NCBI RefSeq assembly: GCF_019320115.1
Contig: NC_089581.1
Coordinates: 71,283,155-71,347,154, forward strand
DNA: 64,000 nt
Direction: 5' to 3'
Origin: Miscanthus floridulus
Taxonomy: Eukaryota > Streptophyta > Magnoliopsida > Poales > Poaceae
Below the pieces are notes generated by a model. It ran no database searches, had not been told where the DNA came from, and worked only from the letters and a program-made list of their open reading frames with translations. Made by a program: the position numbers and the translations under genes. This document shows positions 1-11,500 of the stretch, piece by piece. Each line of letters starts with the position of its first letter. Positions within the stretch are counted from its first letter, which is position 1.

Positions 1-560
1 ATCAGCCCTAGTAGGTAAGCTAGGTAAGGGCGAATATGCTCTCCAGCTGCTACTACAATGGACTCAATGTTGCACACCCTCTGAGATCTGAATACTGCCC
101 CACTATTAAGATATGCATTATAAAAATCTTCCTACAGTGGTGTGTAGAAGCCCTGTGAAGCTCAGTCATCCCTCCTCGGCGGGAACCACTGCTCAAAGTC
201 CACAAATCTGAGCTGCTGCACCTGCTTGGCCGTGGCGGCTCTCAAATCCAAGTGAGTCACTAGAGGCGGACCCTGTGGTCTAGGTGGTGGACAAGAACCC
301 CTCCGTTGTGTCTCTGCCCTCGGTGTGACTAGAGCATGGGTACGACCAGAGCGGTGAAGCTATGGCTAAGGTGCTTGCTCTGTCTCCTCGGCCTGCTCTC
401 CCTCCTGAGTCTTCTCTACTGGCTGTGGCTGCTGCTGTGACTCCCCCAGAGGCTGACTCTCATCAATGTGGCACTGGTGCTTGGCCGTGATGAGGGCGGC
501 GCCAGGGCACGAGCTCGATGGTGTTAGGGCAGGGGCTCGGGCACTGCGGTGGCACTGTGG
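1..560 (-). pseudogene. degenerate reading frame 3' of pol, unrecognised
   Basis: Read on the minus strand, about 1-500 holds one frame with protein-like composition: a Gln/Glu-rich stretch, then a segment containing VDFEQWFPP and YNAYLNSGAVFRSQRVC, running off the window edge. It is broken by a few stops; one is TAG where CAG (Gln) would fit. It lies downstream of pol on the same strand, the position of the extra (env-like) frame in some Sireviruses. I do not recognise the protein, so function is not assigned. It could instead belong to another element into which the Copia inserted. Confidence 0.4.
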
Positions 561-1494
561 TTTAGGCGTGGACTAGAGGCGGCGCGCTGGAGCGGTTGTG
601 CGCAGGCATGGCGGTGAGGGCGTGGGAGCAGGGTGGCACATTACGGGAGCTGTGCAGCGCGGCAAGCTGGGCGATGCGATGAGCTTGCTGCGTGGCTAGG
701 GCTTTGCATGGTGTGGTGGCTAGCGAAAACAGCGCGGTAGATTGGGTTATAAGGGGTCCCCCGACGAGACAGAAAAGGAAACGGAGAAGAAGGCCTAAAC
801 CCGCACGATTTCTACTGACCGGACGCTCCGGTGGCAACGACCGGACGCTGCCACCTAGAGTTTGGTCGATTTTAGAGAGGTCCAAAACCCCTAGAATCAC
901 GACCGAACGCGTCCGGTGAACCCCGACCAGACGCAGCCAGAGTCCGGTCCACACTGCCTTGATAGCCTTCGCTTGATCGGATGTTGAACCACCATCTGAC
1001 CGGACGCTGAATAGCAGAGTCCGGTCACTCCATCATAGCAGGTTCACCTCCTATGAACTGACCGGACGCTGGACATCAGAGTCTAGTGCAGCGTCTGGTC
1101 ACTCTTTTTCCAGCAAATCTTCAAAGACCTTTTGTGCTGCCTGTTTCCAATCAAGTCCCAACTTCAATAAGATCCAAATAAACACCAATTGGGGCTGATG
1201 TGAGTGACCTCTCTCAAACCCTCAAATTTTTCAAAATATTTTGCCTTAGGCTATAATTCTTTTTAAGAAAATAGGCAATAAGAGGACAATTGAAGATAAA
1301 CGACAAAGCAACATTCATGCATATGTAATGCAATACTTGAAAGTAAATCTAGTTGCTTGTCAAGTTTGATCCAAGGTTAAGCTTCTTCACACGCTTTACG
1401 GCGGTTATCTTAACCATGTTAGACAAGCCCTAAGTGCATTACCATAAAGTAAACATGTTGTATATTACAATGCAATGCAAGGGACAACACAAGC
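561..1494. repeat. non-coding spacer with CCGGACGC motif cluster
   Basis: No gene is seen between pol and the frame at the window edge. Positions about 815-1115 carry many copies of GACCGGACGC and of its complement GCGTCCGG, spaced 20-60 bp apart. The same motif cluster occurs inside the LTRs at 7111-8564 and 15166-16767, but the surrounding sequence does not match the LTR, so this is not a third LTR copy. 1200-1490 is AT-rich with no recognisable content. Confidence 0.6.
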
Positions 1495-2058
1495 TCATTT
1501 TTTAGTGAAGTTACTAAAATCAAGAACATTGAGCTCATTCCGCAATCGACAAAAAATCACCTCATCTAGTGGTTTAGTGAAGATATCCGCCAATTGATCC
1601 TCGGTCCTTACACCTTCTAATGAAATATCATTCTTTGCAACATGATCTCTAAGAAAGTGACGACGGATATCTATGTGCTTGGTGCAAGAGTGTTGAACCA
1701 GATTATTTACAAGTTTTACCGCACTTTCATTGTCGCACAAAAGAGGTACATTTTCTAGAACTACACCATAGTCTAGCAAAGTTTGTTTCATATAAAGAAT
1801 TTGTGCACAACAAGCACCCGCGGCAATGTATTCCGCTTCGACGGTGGACAATGCCACACTATTTTGTTTTTTGGAGGACCAAGACATAAGTGATCTACCA
1901 AGCAAATGGCACCCTCCGGATGTACTTTTTCTATCCACTTTGCAACCGGTATAATCCGAATCAGAATAGCCAACTAATTCAAATATAGCTCCTTTGGGAT
2001 ACCAAAGGCCAATGCTTGGTGTGTGCTTAAGAATACCTAAGGATTCTTTTAATGGCAA
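1495..2058 (-). pseudogene. Copia RNase H domain (Sirevirus-like element)
   Basis: C-terminal part of the polyprotein. Motifs typical of Copia RNase H are plain: GYSDSDYTG, RKSTSGGCHLLG, SWSSKKQNSVALSTVEAEY, a CDNESAVKL block and the KHIDIRRHFLRDHV block, ending at a stop at 1495. It is one frame off from the reverse transcriptase just upstream, so a frameshift near 2030-2055 separates the two. It would cleave the RNA of the RNA-DNA hybrid during replication, but no intact protein can be made. Confidence 0.9.
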
Positions 2059-2905
2059 TCAAATGAGTTTCTTTAGGATTAGCTTGAAATCTAGCACACA
2101 TACACACACTAAACATGATGTCGGGCCTAGATACGATTAAATATAACAAGCTACCAATCATAGAGCGGTAGAGAGTTTGATCAACTGTGTTACCTCTCTC
2201 ATCTAGGTCGAGATGTCCATTAGTTGGCATTGGTGTCTTGATTGGCTTACATTCATCCATCTTGAATCTCTTGAGAAGATCATTTGTATATTTCTCTTGA
2301 GAGATGAAAATCCCTTCTCTCATTTGCTTGACTTGAAAACCAAGAAAGAATGTAAGCTCTCCAATTATTGACATCTCGAACTCCTTCGACATCAATTCAC
2401 CAAACTCTTTGTAAGAATCTTCATTTGATGATCCAAAGATGATATCATCAACATACACTTGACAAATGAAGATATGTCCATCAAGCTTCTTGGTGAATAG
2501 TGTGGTGTTGACCTTCCGAATTGTGAAGCCCTTCTTAATGAGGAAGTCCCGAAGGCGCTCATACCAAGCTCTTGGGGCTTGCTTAAGCCCATATAACGCC
2601 TTGGACAACATATAAACATGATTAGAATATCTAGGGTCTTCAAACCCGGGAGGTTGATCAACATAGAATAGTTCATTAATAAAGCCATTTAAAAATGCAC
2701 TTTTCACATCCATTTGATATAGTTTTATTTCATGATGTGATGCATATGCAAGGAGGATACAGATGGCTTCTAGTCTTGCAACCGGTGCAAAGGTCTCTCA
2801 AAAATCCAAACCTTCAACTTGAGAGAACCGCTTTGCAACTAGTCTTGCCTTGTTCCTCACAACAATGCCTTGATCATCTTGCTTGTTGAGGTACACCCAC
2901 TTTGT
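2027..2905 (-). pseudogene. Copia reverse transcriptase domain
   Basis: The frame from 2713 to 2027 has the family signature MDVKSAFLNG, the LYGLKQAPRAWYERL block and the catalytic YVDDIIFGSS box (two Asp), followed by the SLLYLIVSRPDI thumb motif. The stretch 2714-2905 upstream holds the start of the domain but is interrupted by stops. Followed out of frame by RNase H. 2906-3396 is the linker between integrase and RT; it is Ser/Asp-rich in places, contains stops and has no domain I recognise. Confidence 0.9.
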
Positions 2906-3396
2906 TCCAATGACTCTTGCGCCTTATGGACGCTCTTCAAGAGTCCAAACTTCATTGCGGGTGAAGTTGTTCAACTCTTCATGCATGACATTTATCCAAT
3001 CTGGATCTAGAAGAGCTTCTTTTACCTTAGTAGGCTCAAAGCAAGAGACAAAAGAGTGTTGTTCAATAAATGAAGCAAGCTTTTGAGATCGAGTCATTAC
3101 TCCATTTGATGGACTCCCTATTATGAGATCTTGTGGATGAGCTTATAGTAGAGGTGAATTTCTTCTATCAACCACTTGAGGGGGAGGTTGTGGAGCATCA
3201 ACATCTTATGCTTGTACCACCATTTGCTCATGGGAGACATGAGTATCTTCATTTTCTACTCTCCCATCTTTTTCACCATCTTATGGCACACTTGATGAAG
3301 AAGGTGGATTGATCACTTGTACATCATCTTCATCATCATTAGGCTTGATGTCTCCAACCGGAATATTCTTCATGGCCTCCCTCAATGATTCATCAC

Positions 3397-4643
3397 CTAC
3401 ATCATCAAGATTCTCATGTGCTCCATGGAGCCATTAGATTCATTAAATTCCACATCAAATGTTTCTTCAACCAAGCCGGTGGCATGATTAAATACTCTAT
3501 ATGCTTTGGACTTTGATGAGTAACCAACAAGAAAACCAATATCACAATGTCTTTGAAACTTCCCTAGGTGTTGCCGCTTCTTGTAGATGTAGCATTTGCA
3601 ACCAAACACCCTAAAGAATGAGACGTCTGGCTTCTTCCCATTGAGCAACTCATAAGGTGTCTTGCCAAGAAACTTTTGAAGGAATAGGTGGTTGGATGCA
3701 TAGCAAGCAGTGTTGATAGCTTCCGCCTATAGAGCTTCGGGAGTGTTGTACTCATCAAGCATTGTTCGTGCTAGAGTGATCAATGTCTGGTTCTTTCTCT
3801 CAACTACACCAATTTGTTGAGGAGTATGTCACTTCTAATCTTCTTGAGCTTCACTTCAAACTCATTTTGTGCTCTCTTGGCAAACTTCTTAAAGCATGAT
3901 GCAACTTTGGATTTGTCATGAAGAAATAATATCCATGTGTATCTTAAATAATCATCAACAATCACAAGACAATAAAGATTTTCTCCCAAACTCTTGTATG
4001 TTGTTGGTCCAAATAAGTTCATGTGAAGGAGTTCTAGCACTCTTGTGGTTGACATGAAAGCTTTTGTTGGATGAGTATTTGCAACTTGCTTGCCGGCTTG
4101 ACATGCACTACAAAGCTTGTCCTTCTCAAACTTCACATCCTTTAACCCTCTCACCAAATCATTCTTCATTTGCTTCTTCAGTGAGCTCATCCCAACATGA
4201 GCAAGTCTTCTATGCCATAGCCACCCGAGTGTTGTTTTGGTGAATAGGCAAGTCTTCAAATTAGCATATTCGGAGGTGAAGTCCACTAAATATAGGTTGT
4301 TGTATCTAAATCCTTTGAATATCACTTGATCATCATCCTTCTTAGATACAACAACTTCCTGCTCGGTAAACAAGCATTGGAAGCTAAGATCACACAATTG
4401 CCCAATGGATAGCAAATTGAAGCTCAATGAAGCAACATATAGCACATTTGAGATAGAATGATCATTTGAAATTGCCACTTTGCCTAATCCTTTAACCTTG
4501 CCCTTTGAATTATCTCCAAATGTGATTCTTTCTTGTCCATCTACTTCTTCATCTAGTGAGGTGAACATACAAGGATCACCGGTCATATGTTGTGTGCAAC
4601 CACTATCAATAACCCAATGACTTCCATCGGTCTTGTAGTTCAC
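3397..4643 (-). pseudogene. Copia protease and integrase domains
   Basis: 4643-3804 begins with the protease active-site block WVIDSGCTQHMTGD. It continues to the integrase zinc-binding motif (LWHRRLAHVG ... KLCSACQAGKQ, an H-H-C-C arrangement) and the first catalytic part with LFGPTTYKSLG and VIVDDYLRYTWI. After a frameshift near 3800 the core continues at 3758-3397 with GKKPDVSFFRVFGCKCYI. Protease would mature the polyprotein and integrase would insert the cDNA; both are inactive through frame breaks. Confidence 0.88.
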
Positions 4644-4681
4644 CTACACACAAGAGATCAAGCTTTAGCAACCCAAACTTG

Positions 4682-5931
4682 TTAAGGGCCCTTCACCTTC
4701 TCAACAAGTGACTTTGCTACCCAAATTTTCTTAGACCTATTCTTGTTGGGAGGTTCTAAGAACATGACTTTCATCTTCCCACTAGAATCCTTTCTAAGCA
4801 TGTAATGATCATTGAAAGCAAAAGGTCTAGCATGCTTAGGCAAGGGTTGTGGTGGTGGAGTTTGGCACTTATGGGCAAAGTGGCCTTCTTGTCCACACTC
4901 AAAACATCTCTTTGGCTTTGGCTTTGACTTGTGTTGTTGTTGAGCTTGAGCCTCCTTCTCTTGGTTTTCCAAGTACCCAATGCCACTTCTATCCATCTTC
5001 ATGACGATGTTCATTAGTAGCTCACTTTGAAGATGCTTGCCTCTTGTGAACTTGCTCAATCCAATCTTAAGATGCTCTTTCTCCAACTTGAGCTTCTTGT
5101 TCTCTTCTTTGAGAGCATCATTATTTTTTGCTTCCTTGAACTTCTTGTTCTCTTCTTTGAGCTTCTCATTCTCAAGAATCAAATCATTATCATGATCAAG
5201 AGTTTCTAGCACAATAGTGTTGTGGATTTTGATCTCTTCAAGATCTTTCTTGAGCTTTTCATTGTCATTCTTGAGCTTGACATACTCATCATAACTATCG
5301 GTCTCAACCACTTGCTTGCCCTTGCTACTAGAACTTTGCTTAATGCTCTCAATGATCAAATCATCACATGATGTAGCTATATCAATCTTAACAACATTGT
5401 TAGTAGCATCATGTGGCTCATTGGATAAATATTCTTAAGCAATGACAAGATTATCATGATTAATCTTACGAGTAGTATATTCTTCTTTTAGCATGTTGTG
5501 GCTAGTGATGAGCTCATTGTGTATCCTCTCAAGTTATCATGTTTATCTTTAAGCTCTTTCGTAGAAGATTTGAGCTCCTTGAGTTTGGATGATATAGCAT
5601 CATTTGCTTCTCTAAGCTCAACACTAGTCTTTTCAGCTATATCACATTTAGCTAAAAGAGAATCATTATTAGCTTCTAGTTTTTCATTCTTAGCTCTACT
5701 CTTTCTAATGATCTTAGTGTATTGATTTAGCAATTTAATAAGATCGTCATAAGAAGGTGATTCATATTCATCATCATCACTATCGCTATCATCATTGCTA
5801 GCATGTTCATCACCACTACTATCATCATTTGATACCTTATGATCACCCTTGTCCATAAGGCATAGGTGTGTAGAGGATGATGGTGGTGGTGGCGGTGAAG
5901 ATGATGAAGAGTCAATAATAATGGCGGCCAC
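4682..5931 (-). pseudogene. Copia gag C-terminal region: coiled coils and zinc knuckle
   Basis: Two frames (5931-5488 and 5359-4682, offset by one base). The first starts with a poly-Ser/Pro tract and an Asp/Ser-rich acidic stretch, then a Lys/Glu/Leu-rich heptad-like coiled coil. The second continues the coiled coil (KLKEENKKFKEAKNN type repeats) and ends with a CCHC zinc knuckle, CFECGQEGHFAHKC, expected to bind RNA in the nucleocapsid. 5487-5360 has stops. A large coiled-coil gag fits Sireviruses. Confidence 0.8.
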
Positions 5932-7085
5932 CTTCTCGTTGTCACTATCATCATCGGATGAGCCACTAGATGAATCAATGTCCGTGAGCCAATCACCAAC
6001 GATGTATGCCTTTCCACTTTTCTTCTTCTTATGGAAGTCCTTCTTCTTGCCATCTCTCTTCTTGTATGGCTTGTTTTTCTTCTACTCATCTTCTTCTTCA
6101 TTGCTTGAGTCATCTTTCTTGCCCTTGTACTTGTTCTTGAACTTGTCTTTCTTGGGCTTGGTGCATTGGTGTGCTAGATGACCAAGTTCTCCTCAATTGT
6201 AGCAATCCATCTCAGAGATTGGCTTCCTTCTAGAGCTAGTGAAGAACTTCTTCTTCTTGCCATCAAACTTGATGCCACTCTTGTTGAGCTTCTTTAGCAT
6301 CTTGGTGGTTCTTCTCACCATGAGAGCAAGACTTGCATCATCAATTTCATCATCACTTGAGCTCTCATACTCAAGCCTTGCTTTGCCCTTCTCTTGGCTA
6401 GCTTTGAATGCTAAGTCTTTTTCTTTCTTCTTAGTAGAGGATGAGCCATCTTGTGGTGTGATGTGCATGTACATCTCATGAGCATTGATCTTTCCCAAGA
6501 TTTGTGCTAGTGTAGCAGTGGGAAGATCACCTTGATGAAGCACGGTCACAATATGCCCATATTTATCAATGGGGAGGACACTCAAGATTTTTCTTACAAC
6601 ATCGGATGGTTGCATTTGAGTGAGTCCAAGCCCATTGACTTCCTCTACAAGAACATTCAAACGTGAGTACATCTCATTAGCACATTCTTTAGGAAGCATC
6701 TCAAAAGAGTTAAGCTTTTTCATGATAAGATGATAACATTCATCACGCTCACTCTTTGTTCCCTCATGGAGCACACAAATGTCCGACCATAGTGCATGGG
6801 CGTCCTTGTAGTTACTCACCTGGTTAAACACATCTTTGCAAAGGCCTCTAAAGATGGTATTTCAAGCCTTTGCATTCCATTTCTCATAATTCACCTCATC
6901 GCCTTGTAGGTGTATAGCATCCCAAGGTTTTGGGAAGCCTTGTGAGGCGGCTCTAAGTATTCCAACATCTAGAGCTTCTAAATATGCCTCCATGCGGATT
7001 TTCCAATATGGAAAATCATCCCCCTCAAAGATTGGAGGAGGTCCATCCCCGTGAGACTTTTTCTCTAGACGGTTAAGTCTAATTC
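5932..7085 (-). pseudogene. Copia gag N-terminal region
   Basis: One frame, broken by stops, running leftward from just inside the primer-binding site. It shows IFEGDDFPYWKIRMEAYLEA (the gag start block of Copia), a helical UBN2-type capsid region (about 6831-6350), then a Lys-rich tail and a first zinc knuckle. The knuckle reads C-Y-N-stop-G-E-L-G-H-L-A-H-Q-C at about 6210-6170: the second Cys codon has become TGA. No convincing ATG is left at the start. Role in life: capsid formation. Confidence 0.82.
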
Positions 7086-7096
7086 GTGAGCATGAG

Positions 7097-7108
7097 GCTC
7101 TGATACCA
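7097..7108 (-). promoter_or_regulatory. primer-binding site (initiator-Met tRNA type)
   Basis: The minus strand reads TGGTATCAGAGC two bases inside the LTR edge. This is the usual plant Copia site that pairs with the 3' end of initiator Met-tRNA to start minus-strand DNA synthesis. Confidence 0.9.
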
Positions 7109-7110
7109 AT

Positions 7111-8564
7111 TGAAAGGATCAAGATGCCCAAGAGGGGGTTGAATTGGGCTAATTCTAAATTTCTTTGCAATAATTAAGTCCTACGGTTAGCCCAATTAAC
7201 CCCTTGTGCCTAGAAAGTGTTTCTATTGATCTACCGCACAAAAGTTTAGCAACCTATGTTCCAATCCTACTCTAGCATGGCAATTCTATGAATGTAAATG
7301 ACAAGAATTGAATTGCTCAAAGTAAATGCTCAAAGTAAAGAGAGAAGGAGGAACGCGGCGATGTTTTTGCCGAGGTATCGAAGAGTCGCCACTCCCCAGT
7401 AGTCCTTGTTGGAGCACCTGCGCAAGGGTGTAGCTCCCCTTTGATTCACGCAAGGATCAAGTGCTCTCTATGAGTGGATTCTTTGACACTCCATCACGGT
7501 GAATCACCCACAACCGCTCACAACTTGAGTTGGGTCATCGACAAGCTCCATCGGATGATCACCAAGCTCTCAATCACCACCAAGCCGTCGAGGTGATGGC
7601 GATCACCAAGAGTAACAAGCACGAACTCTCACTTGACCACGACAAGCCTAATGAGAAGCGTTGATGCACACTTTGCTACTCTTGCTTTCACTAATGAGGG
7701 CTCTCTTTGGGATTCTCAAATCTCAATCACCTCACTAGGACCTTGCTCTTCTTGGCACTCTCAAAGGTGTTTATTGGCTGTTGGAATGAGCAAAAGTACC
7801 CCCTCACACGAATGGAGGAAGTATTTATAACCTTGGTTCAAAAAAGAACTGTTATGTGCCTCTGTAGGGCGACCGGACGCTCTGGTCATGTTGACCGGAC
7901 GCTCCGGTAAGTTCTCTCCGAACTCTAGTGTTTAAGTTGTGACCGGACGTGTTCGGTCCCGATTTTCCCTCTCTAGAACCTTACCGGAGTCGACCGGACG
8001 CTGGGACCCAGCGTCCGGTCACTCACCTCTCAGCGTCCGATCACACCAGAAGAAATCACCTTGATCAAATGAACTGACAGGACTCTGCGCCAGCGTCCAG
8101 TCACTCCGGAACCAGCGTCCGGTCAGCATTTGACCCTCCATTCACTTCCAACTCTCGATCATATGTTAATGAAGTTTGCTCCAATGAATCTAAGGGCTTT
8201 TTAGGAGCTACCTAGTGCTAGATTTAGCAAGTGTGCACCACACCTAACCCACTAGACTCACCTAGGTCAAGCTACCCATCCATAACCCCCTTAATAGTAC
8301 AGCCAAAGGAAAAACAAAGTCCTAAACTACTCTAAGTGTCTCCTCAACACCAAACGACACTTAGAACTAGTCCATCCTTAACCTTGTCGTCCATCCTTTG
8401 AAAACCAAAATGATTTCCATCATAGGGGCATGATCACCATGATAGCCCAATCGATCTCCTTTACCGTGACCTAACTTAATTGCCTCTACAAAACACACGT
8501 TAGTCACAGTAATCATGTATTGTCATTAATCACCAAAACCCAACTAGGGGTCTAGATGCTTTCA
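7111..8564 (-). repeat. 5' LTR of the Sirevirus-like element (1,454 bp)
   Basis: Starts TGAAAGGATC and ends GATGCTTTCA on the plus strand (TG...CA with TGAAAG/CTTTCA inverted ends). The same sequence recurs as a solo LTR at 15166-16767 and in pieces at 12947-13117 and 31055-31095. The part 7865-8130 is packed with GACCGGACGC/GCGTCCGG motifs. It is 148 bp shorter than the solo copy, so indels separate them. The short frames inside it are not genes. Confidence 0.92.
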
Positions 8565-11500
8565 ACCGCCTAATCTAATGCCTCCCAGGAGTACTCATCT
8601 TCCATTAGACACTAAGTACTCAAGGGAGGGCACCAAATTACGCAGTTCTATCGGGCACACCCAATGGGAGAACCCGAACCCATCAAGATCACAAATGAGA
8701 GAATAAAGCTTACAACATTTTAGCCATTTCTTACATCACATTACATGCAGCAACAGAGTATAATATTTGTTATTTATAACAGCGGAATATGAACATGTTA
8801 TCAGAGTTATGAACAATTTAGCTTAACAGCGAAATATGAACATGTTAACAGAGTTACAACAGAATTAAACATCTATTTATGACATGATGAGGTATTGATA
8901 TATAAACTACGACAACATATTATAAAACTTTCATTTATAAAAACTTTTAGTGAGAGTTATAAATAAAAACTATGATCGCAATGTAAAGGAATCCTCTCTG
9001 AGCCCACTAGGAGGAATCCACACACAAGGGTCAGCTCTAGCCTCCGCCTGTCACCTGTAACAGGGGGGAAATAAAACCCTAAGTACTCAATTGTACTCAG
9101 CAAGACTTACCCGACAAGAGAAAAGAAAAGACTCCAAGGATATGCAAGGATACATGGCTTGTGGGTTTATTGCATCTGCAGGAAGCATTACTAAGCGTGC
9201 ATCCTTATATTCAATTTTATTAGCAGTCATCATTAGTTCATTAACTAACCATTCTATGTAAGCACCTATGCTACTTTCAAGCAGGTGGTAAGCAATCAGG
9301 TTTTCTTTTACCATCTTTCATCTTCCAATTCTTACTACGATACTAGAGTTTAGACAAGTCATACCAACACAGCGGCAATTCATGAATCAATGAGCCCAGC
9401 TAGGTATCCCAAAACATACGCCCCGCTTGTACCCTAGGCACAAGCAGGACCAACCCACTACCCTCCTATCATGGGGTCTAGGTCCCCGTCCAAACTGGGA
9501 GTGCAAGCCCCTGCCCCTAAGCTCGAATTCATTGCGGTGCAAGGACCTCCACCTAAAAACCACCCTGGTAGTCGGTCCGGAAAGAGCCAAAACCCATGAC
9601 AAGAGAGTAACAAGTCTTCCCTGTGCCCATACCCAAGTATGTACACGGGATAATAAGTTTGTGACTTACCTAGCGTCCATTGCAACGGCCGGTCCTTAAC
9701 CGACACAGACAGGGAAAAGAGTGTAACCAAGCAATGCTCTATTGGCCACATGACACAACCTCTTACACCCACCAATACGCATACCATATCCCTGCCTGGT
9801 CTCCATTTTTTTCTTTCCACCATTTATATTTTCCAAGTGATAATAATACAGTAATATATTTCCTATCTCTCACGAGTGACAGGCAATCACTCGACTTCTA
9901 TCAGAGTCCTATAGCATAGCAATCTACATGATCCTGTCATACTAGTAAGACTCATAGGATAAAGATTTATATATGCAAGTGGGTTTCATTCAACTTTTTA
10001 AAACTTAATGCACAAATATAATTTGAAGTGTAGAAAAAGTAGAGGTTATGCACCGGGGCTTGCCTGGGTAAAATATAACCAAAAGTTAGTATCTGCATCT
10101 TCAGATCATCCACCATCATCTGAATAGAAAGCCCATTGCATCATCTCCTGGAGAGAATACCATTACACCATCTTCAGATTCCCAATCATCCTTCAATTGA
10201 TCTGTTGATCCATCATCGTACCTATATGAGATGCATTGATGCAAATGATGCAACAGATATTTAACAAGACAACAACTCTTAAAACAAAGTACATACTATG
10301 AACTAACAAGCTAGCTCTAAGGACTAACGTACTACCCTACATATCAACATCATCAAGAAAGGTGTCATTTCCCACAAGTGTTTTAGTTATAAAATTCCAA
10401 GGTGTTTCTTTATCCCATTCTATTGATTTAATCTTTATTCGAAATAGGGCATCATTATCTATCTAGCAAACTAATTATTCTAGAGCCACAAAAATTATAG
10501 TGAGCAGCTAATAATATTAGTAATTTACTATAAAATTTTTAGAGTCAACACTATCACCAATTTACCACGGAAATTCCTATAAGTTCACGTTTTAACAACA
10601 CTAAACATTTAAAAATAATTAGAGCAGCCCTAGAAATATTTTAAAACTAGATGAACCAATTACCCTAATAGATAGATCATGATTTTAGGAGCCTAACAAA
10701 ATTGGTTTCACCATTTTTGGATACCAACACAATTTTATTTTGAATTTACAAATTTACCTTATAAGCTAAATTAGAAATTGCTCTGCAAATCGAAAAGGGC
10801 CGACGTCAACGATCTCGGCCCAATGCGAAATGCGCGCATGTGGTCCAGTGGAGACCGACGGCCCACGGGAACACATGGCCCAGGCACGGCGGGGCACGCG
10901 CACTGGCGTGAGCGGCCCAGGCGCGGCGGCAGTCCTGGTAGCGCGGCACGGCCCACAAGCGCGCGTGGCCTACTGGCCAGGCATGGCCCAGCGGCACAAG
11001 GCCGGCCCAGACAGGGCGCACGGCCGGCAGCCTAGGCACAACGCCGTCTAGCCCAAATGGGCAAGCCCAGGGTGCGCTGACGGTTTTGCAAAAATGTCCC
11101 CATGTTTCTATCTATTTAGTATGCTACCATTTCTACTATTCATTTGAGTCATAGCTTTCACACCTAGCCCCTCGGAAAATCTCATATTTACATTTCTAAG
11201 TCCTCACCTCCTCCAGAACAGAGCACACAGTGGACGAAACTGGCCGACGACCAAATTGGCACGGTGGGTGACCGACGACGATGGAGGCGGTGTGTAGGGC
11301 AGCGGGGGTGCCTGCCAATCCCATGGGCATTGGCGGCATGGCCAGGGGCGACCTGAGGCACCCTGGACACGTTCTTACATGGACAGCCGCTCGGCGATGA
11401 TGGCGTGGCCACAGCGGGACGCTGCGGACGCAGTAGCAGAGATGGAGCGGCGTAGGGAGGTGCGCGGACCACGATTGGACACGGGCCTGGCCGTGGCATA

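Larger units (their letters stand above)
1..8564 (-). mobile_element. Sirevirus-like Ty1/Copia retrotransposon, left end outside window
   Basis: The element reads right to left: 5' LTR (7111-8564), initiator-Met-type primer-binding site (7097-7108), gag with zinc knuckles and a long Asp/Ser/Lys-rich coiled-coil region, protease, integrase, reverse transcriptase and RNase H, in the PR-IN-RT-RH order that defines Copia. The large coiled-coil gag and the extra sequence 3' of pol resemble the Sirevirus genus; that is inference. The polyprotein is dead: its frame changes at least five times and it has in-frame stops. No 3' LTR is visible between 1 and 1494, so that end lies outside. The right LTR abuts a Gypsy LTR at 8565, meaning this element inserted into that LTR a few bases from its end. 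TSD cannot be checked here. Confidence 0.88.

Noticed and set aside
5027..5209. Leu/Phe-rich ORFs opposite gag
   Set aside because: Antisense of the Lys/Glu-rich coiled coil naturally gives Leu/Phe-rich translation.
7860..8130. CRISPR-like spacing of repeated CCGGACGC words
   Set aside because: Words are too short, occur in both orientations at irregular spacing, and lie inside a retrotransposon LTR in a plant genome.
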